From positions 1 to 23,506 of the IMG/VR virus record IMGVR_UViG_3300044910_000535: 23,506 nucleotides of DNA; one strand, given 5' to 3'. Position 1 is the stretch's first letter; every line of letters begins with the position of its first letter. This DNA is from a virus. Both the position numbers and the translations under genes were made by a program. The notes beneath the pieces are model-generated. The model had not been told where the DNA came from, made no database searches, and saw only the letters and a list, made by a program, of their open reading frames with translations. Positions 6,497-13,053 of this stretch are shown in pieces.

Positions 6497-6867
6497 CAGC
6501 TACTCCATTGATGCACGTTGCCGGGGATGACGTCAGGCCCATTTGGGTACTGGAACGGCGCCAGCGTACTGGTTGCGATCATGCACGCCAGCAGCCCGCC
6601 ACTAGAGATCTGGTACGCAAGCGAGTAGATCTCCGACGTGGCCTCAAACGGCGTCAGTGCGTACCAGCCAATGAGGCGAGACGTGCCGTTCACGTCAAAC
6701 AAGAACAACTGGCCACCGAGTGTGGGGTCCGTGTCCGGAGTGTTGGCGACCGCGATCTGCGAGCCAGCGTTGTTGACGACGTAGATAGAGCCAGACGAGT
6801 CCGTAAACACTTCGCGCTGGGTCGCGTTGTTGTTTGCGTAAGTCGTAACTTGGATGCTGCCGGGCAT
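6496..6867 (-). CDS. Probable small structural protein
   Basis: A 123-aa protein of beta-strand-like composition, rich in Asn, Ser, Thr and Gly and with no Cys. The first half contains strand-turn-strand patterns around SSGSIYVVNNAGSQI. No family is recognised. Its start overlaps the fibre gene's stop (TGATG) and its end overlaps the next start in the same way, so the three proteins are probably made together. A virion accessory role, such as fibre cap or head decoration, is inferred from neighbours. Confidence 0.6.
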   Translation of the reverse strand: MPGSIQVTTYANNNATQREVFTDSSGSIYVVNNAGSQIAVANTPDTDPTLGGQLFLFDVNGTSRLIGWYALTPFEATSEIYSLAYQISSGGLLACMIATSTLAPFQYPNGPDVIPGNVHQWSS

Positions 6868-8234
6868 CAGTTCAGCTCCATGCCGGTCAAGACGCCAAAA
6901 AAACTAGGAGTGCCGGTCGCCATTGCAGTGTTATTGCCAATGCCGATTGACAAGTACCGCACGGTGCTGTCCGGAGAAACAGGGTTGATAAGGGAAGAGT
7001 AGCTTCCAATCAACGCTTGAAGCGCTCCGGCAGAGTTTACAACCTGCGCAGATGCAACAGCTTGATACATTGTGTTGGAAGTAACCATAGTGCATACAAC
7101 AGAAACAAAAACAGAATACGTTCCCGCGGCAAGCGCCGCGGTGCTTAAAAGCGTAGCTGGAGTAGTTGTGCCGGTTGGTGGGACAACGCCAATATTCCAC
7201 ACCGTAGACGTGCCTGTGGTAACAAGTCTTCCGGAAAGGCGCATCTCAAAGCACTTGCCGACCCCGGAGGCGTTGAGGACCGAAGACGACCCCACTGTCG
7301 TGCATGTGTAGTACTGAGTTTCGTAGGGCCCCGCGCCCGCTGTAGCCGAAGCCGCTGGGCCAAGCCAGTTAGTGTAGTGACCGGCTTGTTCTTGAGCGTT
7401 AGCCCCGCTAGCAGGCCCCGAAATACGCCATTGCGGGCCAAAGCTAATGTAGCCGGTGGTGCCGGTGTTAAGGTTTGTGTTGATGTAGTTCAGGTAAGAC
7501 AGACGACTGCGAGTCGTCATGTAGGGCTGACCACCAAACGCGCCCGACGTTTCGCTGTCTGAAAAATCCGACAGCGCTGGGATAGCTCCGGTCCAGTTGT
7601 TAACGGCCCCGCCAGCGCTTGCAGTCTTGTACGAAGACGCCGTCGGCATCAACGCAAAAGGCGTGCTTGAGTGCAGCGCAACACCGCGCACAGAACTGCT
7701 GATAGCGGCTCCGGAGAGCCTGCCGCCCGAAGCCGTGTCGATATGCCCGTGATTGGCGCTTGCAAATCCAGATGAACTAATCGTCGGCGTGACAATGGTC
7801 GGAGAGTTCAAGGTCTTGTTGGTCATAATCGTCGTGCTTGTAGCAGTGACGATTTCGGACCCGCCTACCTTGACTTTGCCCGTGCCCTTTCCAGCAAGGT
7901 TTAGGTCTACGTTTGACGCACCAGAGTTCTCGGCCTGCAGCGTCCCGCCGGTACCACTTGCGGCGTTAACGATCTTGACGTGGTCACAGGCAGATCCAAC
8001 GGTGGATCCTAATGTACTTGAAAACTGAACAATGGTGGCGTTGGCTGCACCCTTGCTCTCGATCAAGCTGATCGCCGGGCTACTAATGGTTTTGTTAACC
8101 AGCGTTTGAGTTGCGGTCAGCTTTGCAACGGTGCCCGGGAGAAGCGCCTCTTGGATGGTGTCCGAGGCAGAGTTCATCTCGGCAATGGTGTTAGGCGAAC
8201 CAACAACGAGCTTCAGCGGTTTCTGTTCAGCCAT
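6867..8234 (-). CDS. Tail- or head-fibre-like protein
   Basis: A 455-aa protein with GGAG 8 nt before the ATG. The start (LKLVVGSPNTI) is typical of phage surface proteins that begin with a short docking segment. Two repeat units follow, TLVNKTISSPAIS and TNKTLNSPTIVTPTIS, the 'TLTNKTL-SPTI' beta-repeats of phage fibres, then Ser/Thr/Gly/Ala-rich linkers. The last ~200 residues (from about NWLGPAAS) contain two Cys and many beta-strand stretches and probably form the distal receptor-facing or trimerising domain. No catalytic motif is seen. Fibres of this kind bind the host surface and set host range. The class is well supported; whether it is on the head or tail is not shown. Confidence 0.75.
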   Translation of the reverse strand: MAEQKPLKLVVGSPNTIAEMNSASDTIQEALLPGTVAKLTATQTLVNKTISSPAISLIESKGAANATIVQFSSTLGSTVGSACDHVKIVNAASGTGGTLQAENSGASNVDLNLAGKGTGKVKVGGSEIVTATSTTIMTNKTLNSPTIVTPTISSSGFASANHGHIDTASGGRLSGAAISSSVRGVALHSSTPFALMPTASSYKTASAGGAVNNWTGAIPALSDFSDSETSGAFGGQPYMTTRSRLSYLNYINTNLNTGTTGYISFGPQWRISGPASGANAQEQAGHYTNWLGPAASATAGAGPYETQYYTCTTVGSSSVLNASGVGKCFEMRLSGRLVTTGTSTVWNIGVVPPTGTTTPATLLSTAALAAGTYSVFVSVVCTMVTSNTMYQAVASAQVVNSAGALQALIGSYSSLINPVSPDSTVRYLSIGIGNNTAMATGTPSFFGVLTGMELN

Positions 8235-8730
8235 AAAGTTCTCCGTCCTGAGTATAGCGCATCATGACGCTGACTTTGTATGTGTCGCCATCGTCTACCG
8301 GGAACAGCTGAACCCATCCTCGCTCTTGCCACGCGCGGACCGTGTTGTCGTGCTGTGCCTCTAGATGAGCGCCTTGTCTAGGGCCGTCGGCTTGCTTGTG
8401 CTGCGCGATCCACGCGGTCTTGATCCTGATCGGGGCAATCGGGAGCGTGATCTTGCGGATACGGAACTCGTCACCGTACTTCTTGACCCACATGGAAAGC
8501 CGGTTGTGCAGGTCCTTGCCTCGCCGGTCCCTCTTGCGAGAGGGAGCACGCCACCTAGACTCGACGCCCCCGGGCGATCCGTGACGAATGACACGGGCGT
8601 GGTGCATGCGGCACAACGGCCTCTTCAGCCATGCCGAGCACGACTGGATAAACACGGGCCGGGAACAGCGCTCACTGCCGTCGGTCACGCAGCAGTTGTC
8701 GCGGTACTCAAAAAGCGTTTCGTCTTCCAT
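8227..8730 (-). CDS. Zinc-finger phage protein (C-x-C...H-x-R-x-x-x-H-G-x-P type)
   Basis: A 167-aa protein from the ATG at 8730; a GTG 12 codons upstream is possible but overlaps the conserved intergenic motif. The N-terminal half has Cys residues at CCVTDG, ERCSRPVF, QSC and PLCRMHHARVIRHGSPGG. The order C...C-x-RP...LC-x-x-H-x-x-R-x-x-x-HG-x-P matches the small zinc finger often found in phage HNH/endonuclease VII-like and DNA-binding proteins. No HNH residues follow. The C-terminal ~100 residues are basic, then mixed, and unrecognised. Its end overlaps the fibre gene's start by 8 bp, so it leads the leftward operon. DNA or RNA binding is likely; nuclease activity is not supported. Confidence 0.6.
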   Translation of the reverse strand: MEDETLFEYRDNCCVTDGSERCSRPVFIQSCSAWLKRPLCRMHHARVIRHGSPGGVESRWRAPSRKRDRRGKDLHNRLSMWVKKYGDEFRIRKITLPIAPIRIKTAWIAQHKQADGPRQGAHLEAQHDNTVRAWQERGWVQLFPVDDGDTYKVSVMMRYTQDGELYG

Positions 8731-8746
8731 TTTTCGTTCTTGTCCT

Positions 8747-8762
8747 TGGACGGCGGTAGAGT
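8747..8762 (+). promoter_or_regulatory. TGGAYNNNGGTAG motif with TAGAGT, copy 2
   Basis: TGGACGGCGGTAG (8747-8759), overlapping a TAGAGT -10-like box (8757-8762), in the divergent gap between the zinc-finger and Rad52-like genes. It shares CTTGGA...GCGGTAGAGT with the copy at 12780. It would give the recombination operon a leader of about 48 nt. Confidence 0.5.
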
Positions 8763-8816
8763 ACACTCCCGCGCACGCCTTGGCAAGGTGCCGGGGCTTT
8801 CACTCAACACTAGGCT

Positions 8817-9686
8817 ATGACCAACAAAATGTTTGACCAAGACAAGGCTACTGTGGCCGCGAACGAGGCCGCTGCACTGGAACGCCAAGCCAAGCTTCAG
8901 GCCCTTCGTACACCGTTCCCTCCCGAGAAGATCAGCCGCAAGCCCAAGGGCGGCGCGATGCTCGACTACGTCGGGCACGCCGACATCACTGAGCGCCTGC
9001 TTGACATTGACCCGGAATGGAACTGGCAGCCCTGCCGCTGGCACGAGGGCGTGCCGGAGTTTGAGCGCGACAAGAGCGGCAAGCCTATCGGCCTGTGGAT
9101 CCGCCTCACTGTGTGCGGGGTGACGCGCCTTGGCTACGGTAGCGTGGAGTCAACCGCCTTTGACGCAGAGAAGCAGTTGATCGGTGACGCGCTCCGCAAC
9201 GCGGCTATGCGCTTTGGCGTGGCATTGGAGCTGTGGTCCAAGACCGAGCGCAACACGGCGGCATCTGCGCCCCCGGTCAAGGCACAGCGCATTGAGCGCG
9301 CGCTAGCCCCCAAGCCCCAGCCTGTTCCGGAGCCTCAGTCCGGGGACGATGGCTTCATGGACCGTCTCGTCAGCAAGTTTGAAGGGGAAGAAGACACGGT
9401 CCCTTTTGATTCAGCGACCGGCGAGGTCGTCGGCGTGACTGAGGTCAACGGCGTTCCGATCACGCATGCGTACAGCCCCGAGACCGCGTACGCACAGACG
9501 CTCCCGTTTGGCAAGCACAAGGGCATGACGCTGCGCGCGCTGGCCGCGAGCAACGAGGGCTCAGGCTATCTGCGTTGGCTCGGTAACAAGATTGCCGAGC
9601 AGTTCAAGCAAGGCAAGCAACCGAGCGCCATGGAAGAGTACGCGCTTATGGTGGTGCATGACCTGCAGAGCAAGGGGGCGCTGTGA
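8817..9686 (+). CDS. Rad52-like single-strand annealing protein with ExoX-like C-terminal domain
   Basis: A 289-aa protein. Residues ~35-145 contain LDYVGHADITERLLDIDPEW, a WIRLTVCGVTRLGYG strand pair and LIGDALRNAAMRFGVALELW. This resembles the Rad52/DdrA-like annealing proteins of phages, which bind single strands and pair complementary DNA. Residues ~150-220 are a Pro/acidic linker. Residues ~235-280 read LPFGKHKGMTLRALA and then YLRWLGNKI, the 'PFGK-x-KG-x-x-L...YL-x-W' pattern of the small domain at the end of exodeoxyribonuclease X-like proteins. The next gene is a YqaJ-like exonuclease, starting in a GTGA overlap; annealer plus exonuclease is the standard phage recombination pair. No strong ribosome binding site is seen. 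The Rad52-like call is a fold-level guess supported by the partner. Confidence 0.7.
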   Translation: MTNKMFDQDKATVAANEAAALERQAKLQALRTPFPPEKISRKPKGGAMLDYVGHADITERLLDIDPEWNWQPCRWHEGVPEFERDKSGKPIGLWIRLTVCGVTRLGYGSVESTAFDAEKQLIGDALRNAAMRFGVALELWSKTERNTAASAPPVKAQRIERALAPKPQPVPEPQSGDDGFMDRLVSKFEGEEDTVPFDSATGEVVGVTEVNGVPITHAYSPETAYAQTLPFGKHKGMTLRALAASNEGSGYLRWLGNKIAEQFKQGKQPSAMEEYALMVVHDLQSKGAL

Positions 9687-10612
9687 TTCTGACCGACATC
9701 ATTCACGGCTCGCCTGATTGGCGAGTAGCGCGCAAGGGCAAGATCAACTGCAGCACCGCTGCAAACATCTTGTACCCGAGCATGCGAGGCGTGCGCGGCA
9801 CTCCGCTCAGCGAGTACATCCGCATCACGAACGAGCTTGATGGCAAGGACGTGCCCGAGGACGTAGACGACAGCTTGCAAGAGCTGTTTGACTGGGGCAC
9901 CAAGAGCGAGCGCTTGCACTTGGAAATCCTTGGGGACAAGTACCCCGACATCCTGATTGCGGCCAACAACCGCATGATCGTGCATGACCAGTACAGCTTC
10001 ATCGTAGGCACGCCTGACGCTTTCTGCTCAGGCTACGCAGAAGGACAGACGGCACCGCAAAAAGCAGTCATTGAGCTGAAGGCGCCTGTGTTTCACGACC
10101 CGTGGGGCGACGAGTGCCCGATTGGTCCGCAGACTCAGGCCCGTTTGTACGCGATGATGGCCAACGCTGACTACGGCATGGTGTCCGCGCTGATTCCTCC
10201 GTCTGTCAACGTGTACAAGTTCGACCGCGATTTAGCGTGGGAGGACTGGGCTACGACGATGCTGGTCAACTTCTGGAACGACCACATCGTGAAGCGCGTG
10301 CCGCCCCCGGCACAGTACGCCAAGGACCTTGAAGCACTCAAAGACGTTGTGCGGGCCGAGAACAAGGAAGTATCCTTGGACGCAAGTCTTCGCATGTACG
10401 GCGAGATGCTAGACGAAGGCAAGGCCATGGCCGATGCCGGAGAAGAGATGCAGCGTCATGCCCGAGCCAAGATCCTAGAGGCGATGGGCGACGCAGAGGT
10501 CGGTCGGTTCGAGGAAGGAGACGGCTTTAGCTATCTGCCCCAGACCCGCAAGACCCCGGCGCGCGAGGCTAGCACCAGCACGTTCCGTGTTTTTCGCCAG
10601 CTAAAGAAGTGA
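9683..10612 (+). CDS. YqaJ-like exonuclease (PD-(D/E)XK)
   Basis: A 309-aa nuclease with a GTG start inside the previous stop (GTGA) and an AAGGGGG ribosome binding site. The active-site series of the YqaJ/lambda-exonuclease fold is visible in order: ST-A at the N-terminus (NCSTAANIL), GTKSERLH (Glu), IVGTPDAF (Asp), VIELKAP (Glu-x-Lys) and QTQARLY (Gln). Such enzymes chew one strand from double-strand ends to give single strands for the annealing partner. Length and motif spacing are normal. Residues ~215-280 form a charged helical tail. Confidence 0.85.
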   Translation: MILTDIIHGSPDWRVARKGKINCSTAANILYPSMRGVRGTPLSEYIRITNELDGKDVPEDVDDSLQELFDWGTKSERLHLEILGDKYPDILIAANNRMIVHDQYSFIVGTPDAFCSGYAEGQTAPQKAVIELKAPVFHDPWGDECPIGPQTQARLYAMMANADYGMVSALIPPSVNVYKFDRDLAWEDWATTMLVNFWNDHIVKRVPPPAQYAKDLEALKDVVRAENKEVSLDASLRMYGEMLDEGKAMADAGEEMQRHARAKILEAMGDAEVGRFEEGDGFSYLPQTRKTPAREASTSTFRVFRQLKK

Positions 10613-10619
10613 TCGAGCA

Positions 10620-10787
10620 ATGAAGTCTCTTTTACTAGCGTTGTTGTCTGTGGCCGGGACCATTGCAGCATCATCATTTGGTGGTTCTGCTGCGGTGCTA
10701 GCCTATTGGTGGTCGTTGGCCTTCTTTGTGAAGCTTGACGGAATCCACTCTGAGCTGAAAAAGCAAAACGAAACCTTTGCTAAGTAA
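10620..10787 (+). CDS. Small single-span membrane protein
   Basis: A 55-aa protein starting 5 bp after the exonuclease stop. Residues 1-35 are hydrophobic (MKSLLLALLSVAGTIAAS, then VLAYWWSLAFFV). This could be a signal-like segment plus a second span, or one long span. It is followed by a short charged tail (KLDGIHSELKKQNETFAK) with helix or coiled-coil character. No family is recognised. A holin-like role is possible from size alone, but its position in the recombination operon does not support it. There is no good Shine-Dalgarno site. Confidence 0.55.
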   Translation: MKSLLLALLSVAGTIAASSFGGSAAVLAYWWSLAFFVKLDGIHSELKKQNETFAK

Positions 10788-10809
10788 CTAGGCGCACAAA
10801 GGCACCGAA

Positions 10810-11091
10810 GTGAGCGAGTCAGCTAAGTTCCCTTGTACGAGCTGTGGAGGCTGCTGCCGTCGCGTATGGCGGCAGCCTGCTTGGCCCCGTCAGTTCATGC
10901 GCGACGATGGGTCTTGTGTCTTCCTAGGAGAAGACAGCAGGTGCCGTATCTACGACAACCGACCGGACCTGTGCCAGATCAGCAAGGGCGGCACCACAAA
11001 AGAGTGGATGAAGCAGAACGCTGAGATCTGCAACAAGATTATGGACGAAGACAAGTTTGACGGACCGCGTATCGACGTTACACTGCTGTAG
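10810..11091 (+). CDS. YkgJ-type Cys-cluster (zinc/iron-chelating) protein
   Basis: A 93-aa protein with a GTG start and AAAGG 9 nt upstream. It begins FPCTSCGGCCRR, the C-x-x-C-x-x-CC signature of the YkgJ-type family (PF03692), then CVFL, CRIYDNRPDLC and a late Cys in AEICNK. Both the leading cluster and the C-x-I-Y-x-x-R-P-x-x-C half are intact and the length is typical. Members are thought to bind zinc or an iron-sulfur cluster; their biochemical role is largely unknown, and phages carry short versions. It is the last gene of the recombination operon, 45 bp before a strong terminator. Confidence 0.75.
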   Translation: MSESAKFPCTSCGGCCRRVWRQPAWPRQFMRDDGSCVFLGEDSRCRIYDNRPDLCQISKGGTTKEWMKQNAEICNKIMDEDKFDGPRIDVTLL

Positions 11092-11136
11092 GCAAAGGTT
11101 GGCTTGGGCCTGTATCGCACATGGCCAATCGCGTCT

Positions 11137-11180
11137 CGGGGGAGCAGCTGGATATAAGACGGCTGCTCCCCCGGTCTTTT
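11137..11180 (+). terminator. Rho-independent terminator of the recombination operon
   Basis: A perfect 12-bp stem, CGGGGGAGCAGC (11137-11148) with GCTGCTCCCCCG (11162-11173), a 13-nt loop, then GTCTTTTT. The T-tract runs into the stop codon of the convergent helicase gene. It works for rightward transcripts; the minus-strand side lacks a T-tract. Confidence 0.9.
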
Positions 11181-12580
11181 TAGTCGTAGGCGTTGTTGTC
11201 CCACCAATCGCCACCGCGCTTCTTGCGTGCCGGAGGAGCGACCGGGGATTGCTGGGACACCTTGGTGAAGTCTTCGACCTGAGGCAATCGGGTCTTGAAG
11301 CTCACCACGTCAGCGTCGAACGTCATGTTCACAACCTGACACGGCCCGTTCCGGTGCTTGGCAATGTCAAGCGTTGCCAGTGTCGGGTCTTCGTCGTCAC
11401 GGAACAGGTGGGGCCGGTTGAGCAACAGCACCACGTCAGCGTCCTGTTCGAGAGAGCCAGACTCCCGAAGATGGTTGAGGCGGGGAGACTCGTCTTCTGC
11501 TGTGCGGTTCAGCTGGGCTAGCGCGATCACGGGGCAGTTCAGCGTTCGCGCCATCACCTTCAGTTGGCGGCTGACCTCAGACACCGCCTCGTACCGGTTG
11601 TGCTTGTCCTTGCCGGACTTGATGCACTGCAGGTAGTCAACGACCACCAAGCCCAGACCTTGCTTGTGCTGGACCTTGCGGCAGAACCCGCGCATAGACA
11701 GGGGCGTTACGTCCGGGCTGTCCTTGACGATGATGTTGGCACCGGCAATCTCCTTGGCCGCGTCCCGGATGCGCGTGGCTTCCTGTGTCGTGGCCTGACG
11801 AGACTTGAGCGCGTGCAGGCTGACACCTGCGCTCCCGCAGATCATCCGCTCCCAGATCTCACCACGGGTCATCTCAAGCGAGAAGAACACCACGGTATAG
11901 CCCTGAGCGGCCACCTGCCGAATCAGGTCGCACGCCATGCTCGTCTTGCCTACACGAGAGCGCGCGGCAAGCAAGATGAGCTGACCGGCCCTGAACCCGC
12001 GAAGCACGTCATCGAGATCCGGGAACCCGGACATGACGCCTTGGCCCTTGGTCTCAACCGGCTGAACCAGTCTGTCTGCGGTAGACAGCGCTTCTGGGTT
12101 GGCGTACCCGACGTCGTCGCTCCGGCCACGGCTTACGATGTCGGACAGCTTGCCCTGCATCTTGTCGATGGCGTCGTAGACAACGGACTCTTCGGGCCGA
12201 AGGTTCTCGCTCTCGCTAAGGACCTCCGTCGCCACCGCAGCCATGTCCCTGAGCGCGGCATGGAGGCGGATCCTCTGGCACAGGTGGTTGAAGTATGCGT
12301 CGTTGACGCCCCGACCGAGGATCTCGGCAATGGCGACCCGGCCACCAACCTTCTTGAGCGAGCCAGACGCCTGAAGCTCGTCCGACACCGTTCCAATGTC
12401 CACGACTTGGCTCCGGGCCGACAGCGCTAGCACCGCACCGTACAGGAGCTTGGCCCGCTCTCCCGTAAGTGCGTCAACCGGAACAAGTTCCGACGCTTCC
12501 GCCACTAGGTGCGGCGATGTCATGACGAGGCATAAGAAGTCCTTCTCCGTTCCCGGATCACCGTGTACTCTCTTGGTCAT
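11180..12580 (-). CDS. dnaB: DnaB-type replicative helicase
   Basis: A 466-aa protein from the ATG at 12580; the longer frame upstream crosses the promoter region. Residues ~8-110 are the DnaB N-terminal helical domain (KLLYGAVLALSARSQVVDIG). The RecA-like domain has Walker A ARSRVGKTS (Lys212; the first position is Ala, as usual in DnaB), Walker B LVVVDYLQ, the LAQLNR motif, LRESGSLEQDADVVLLLNR, and the arginine-finger region AKHRNGP. The tail is basic and rich in Pro/Trp. It should unwind phage DNA at the fork as a ring hexamer. No primase gene is in view. It is transcribed against the recombination operon, from its own promoter 12588-12616. Confidence 0.93.
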   Translation of the reverse strand: MTKRVHGDPGTEKDFLCLVMTSPHLVAEASELVPVDALTGERAKLLYGAVLALSARSQVVDIGTVSDELQASGSLKKVGGRVAIAEILGRGVNDAYFNHLCQRIRLHAALRDMAAVATEVLSESENLRPEESVVYDAIDKMQGKLSDIVSRGRSDDVGYANPEALSTADRLVQPVETKGQGVMSGFPDLDDVLRGFRAGQLILLAARSRVGKTSMACDLIRQVAAQGYTVVFFSLEMTRGEIWERMICGSAGVSLHALKSRQATTQEATRIRDAAKEIAGANIIVKDSPDVTPLSMRGFCRKVQHKQGLGLVVVDYLQCIKSGKDKHNRYEAVSEVSRQLKVMARTLNCPVIALAQLNRTAEDESPRLNHLRESGSLEQDADVVLLLNRPHLFRDDEDPTLATLDIAKHRNGPCQVVNMTFDADVVSFKTRLPQVEDFTKVSQQSPVAPPARKKRGGDWWDNNAYD

Positions 12581-12584
12581 GCCG

Positions 12585-12597
12585 TGGACTATGGTAG
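12585..12597 (+). promoter_or_regulatory. TGGAYNNNGGTAG motif, copy 3
   Basis: TGGACTATGGTAG, 4 bp from the helicase start codon and overlapping its -10 box. The minus-strand string GCTACCATAGTCCAC is 14/15 identical to that in front of the gene at 574. Confidence 0.5.
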
Positions 12598-12616
12598 CGC
12601 CGACAACAAAAGTCAA
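12588..12616 (-). promoter_or_regulatory. Helicase promoter
   Basis: On the minus strand, TTGACT (12616-12611), a 17-nt spacer, then CATAGT (12593-12588). The start codon follows 7 nt after the -10 box, so the transcript would be nearly or wholly leaderless. There is no Shine-Dalgarno site. Its -35 box forms the dyad GTCAA-N-TTGAC (10-nt core between the arms) with the -35 of the opposing promoter. Confidence 0.6.
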
Positions 12617-12624
12617 CTTTCGGC

Positions 12625-12653
12625 TTGACGGTTCTTGCGAATCGAACTACATT
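12625..12653 (+). promoter_or_regulatory. Rightward promoter for the candidate small RNA
   Basis: TTGACG (12625-12630), a 17-nt spacer, then TACATT (12648-12653), predicting a start near 12660. It is back to back with the helicase promoter, the two -35 boxes being separated by 8 bp. Confidence 0.55.
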
Positions 12654-12659
12654 TCGCGC

Positions 12660-12774
12660 GGTCATAGGTCGAGGACTAGGACTCGATCCGCCCTCTAGGT
12701 CAAGAGGGAAGCCCCTTGTCATTGGGTAGGGGCGGAGCAGGCTGGGATCTCTCACTCAGCCTGCTCTTTCTTTT
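12660..12774 (+). ncRNA. Candidate structured small RNA
   Basis: About 115 nt between a sigma-70-like promoter and a terminator, with no ORF of note. Four hairpins follow one another: 12667-12673 with 12682-12688 (7 bp, one G-U); 12691-12696 with 12703-12708 (6 bp); 12711-12716 with 12728-12733 (6 bp); and the terminator stem. An alternative long-range pairing, CCGCCC (12688-12693) with GGGCGG (12730-12735), would enclose hairpins 2 and 3 at the cost of shifting ends. It is not a tRNA: no cloverleaf or T-loop fits. Function is unknown. Its place beside the helicase gene could suit an antisense, regulatory or origin-primer RNA, but that is conjecture. Confidence 0.5.
12735..12774 (+). terminator. 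Rho-independent terminator
   Basis: A perfect 10-bp stem, GAGCAGGCTG (12735-12744) with CAGCCTGCTC (12757-12766), a 12-nt loop, then TTTCTTTT. No protein gene precedes it on the plus strand, which is the main reason to suspect a small RNA upstream. Confidence 0.85.
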
Positions 12775-12779
12775 ACTCT

Positions 12780-12795
12780 TGGATTGCGGTAGAGT
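12780..12795 (+). promoter_or_regulatory. TGGAYNNNGGTAG motif with TAGAGT, copy 4
   Basis: TGGATTGCGGTAG (12780-12792) overlapping TAGAGT (12790-12795), directly after the terminator. The ATG at 12804 follows the TAGAGT after 8 nt, with no ribosome binding site, a leaderless-like arrangement. Confidence 0.5.
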
Positions 12796-12803
12796 TCGGC
12801 CCC

Positions 12804-13052
12804 ATGGAACCCCAAATCAAACCTAAGCGCCGTGTGCGCAGTGCCGAAGAACGTCGTAAGGATCTTGTGCAGCAGTTGCAGCTAGTCGATGCGCGCGAAG
12901 AAGCCCGCATGCGTGCGATGATGCAGGCTGTTGTCGAGAAGCTGGAGTCCGTCAAGATCAAGGCAAACGTTGCTATGAAGGGCAAGATGCACGATGCCTG
13001 CGAGCAGGCCATCACAATCATCAAGCCCCACACATTCTTCCCCGGCCCCTGA
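12804..13052 (+). CDS. Small basic helical hypothetical protein
   Basis: An 82-aa protein, basic at the N-terminus (KPKRRVRSAEERRKDLVQQL) and then helical with coiled-coil-like spacing through residue ~65. It has one Cys and a short C-terminal hydrophobic end. No family is recognised. The ATG lies 8 nt after a TAGAGT box. One base separates its stop from the next start, so the two are co-transcribed. Nucleic-acid binding is possible given the charge, but unproven. Confidence 0.65.
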   Translation: MEPQIKPKRRVRSAEERRKDLVQQLQLVDAREEARMRAMMQAVVEKLESVKIKANVAMKGKMHDACEQAITIIKPHTFFPGP

Positions 13053-13053
13053 T

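Noticed and set aside
8227-8730. HNH endonuclease
   Set aside because: The zinc finger is of the kind seen in HNH proteins, but no H-N-H or N-x-x-x-H catalytic segment follows it.
12620-12735. tRNA or tRNA-like element in the helicase upstream region
   Set aside because: GTTCGATT on the minus strand looks like a T-loop, but the flanking 5-bp stem does not pair and no acceptor stem or cloverleaf fits on either strand.
12660-12774. Self-cleaving ribozyme
   Set aside because: Hammerhead core (CTGATGA, GAAA) is absent and no other ribozyme core is recognisable.
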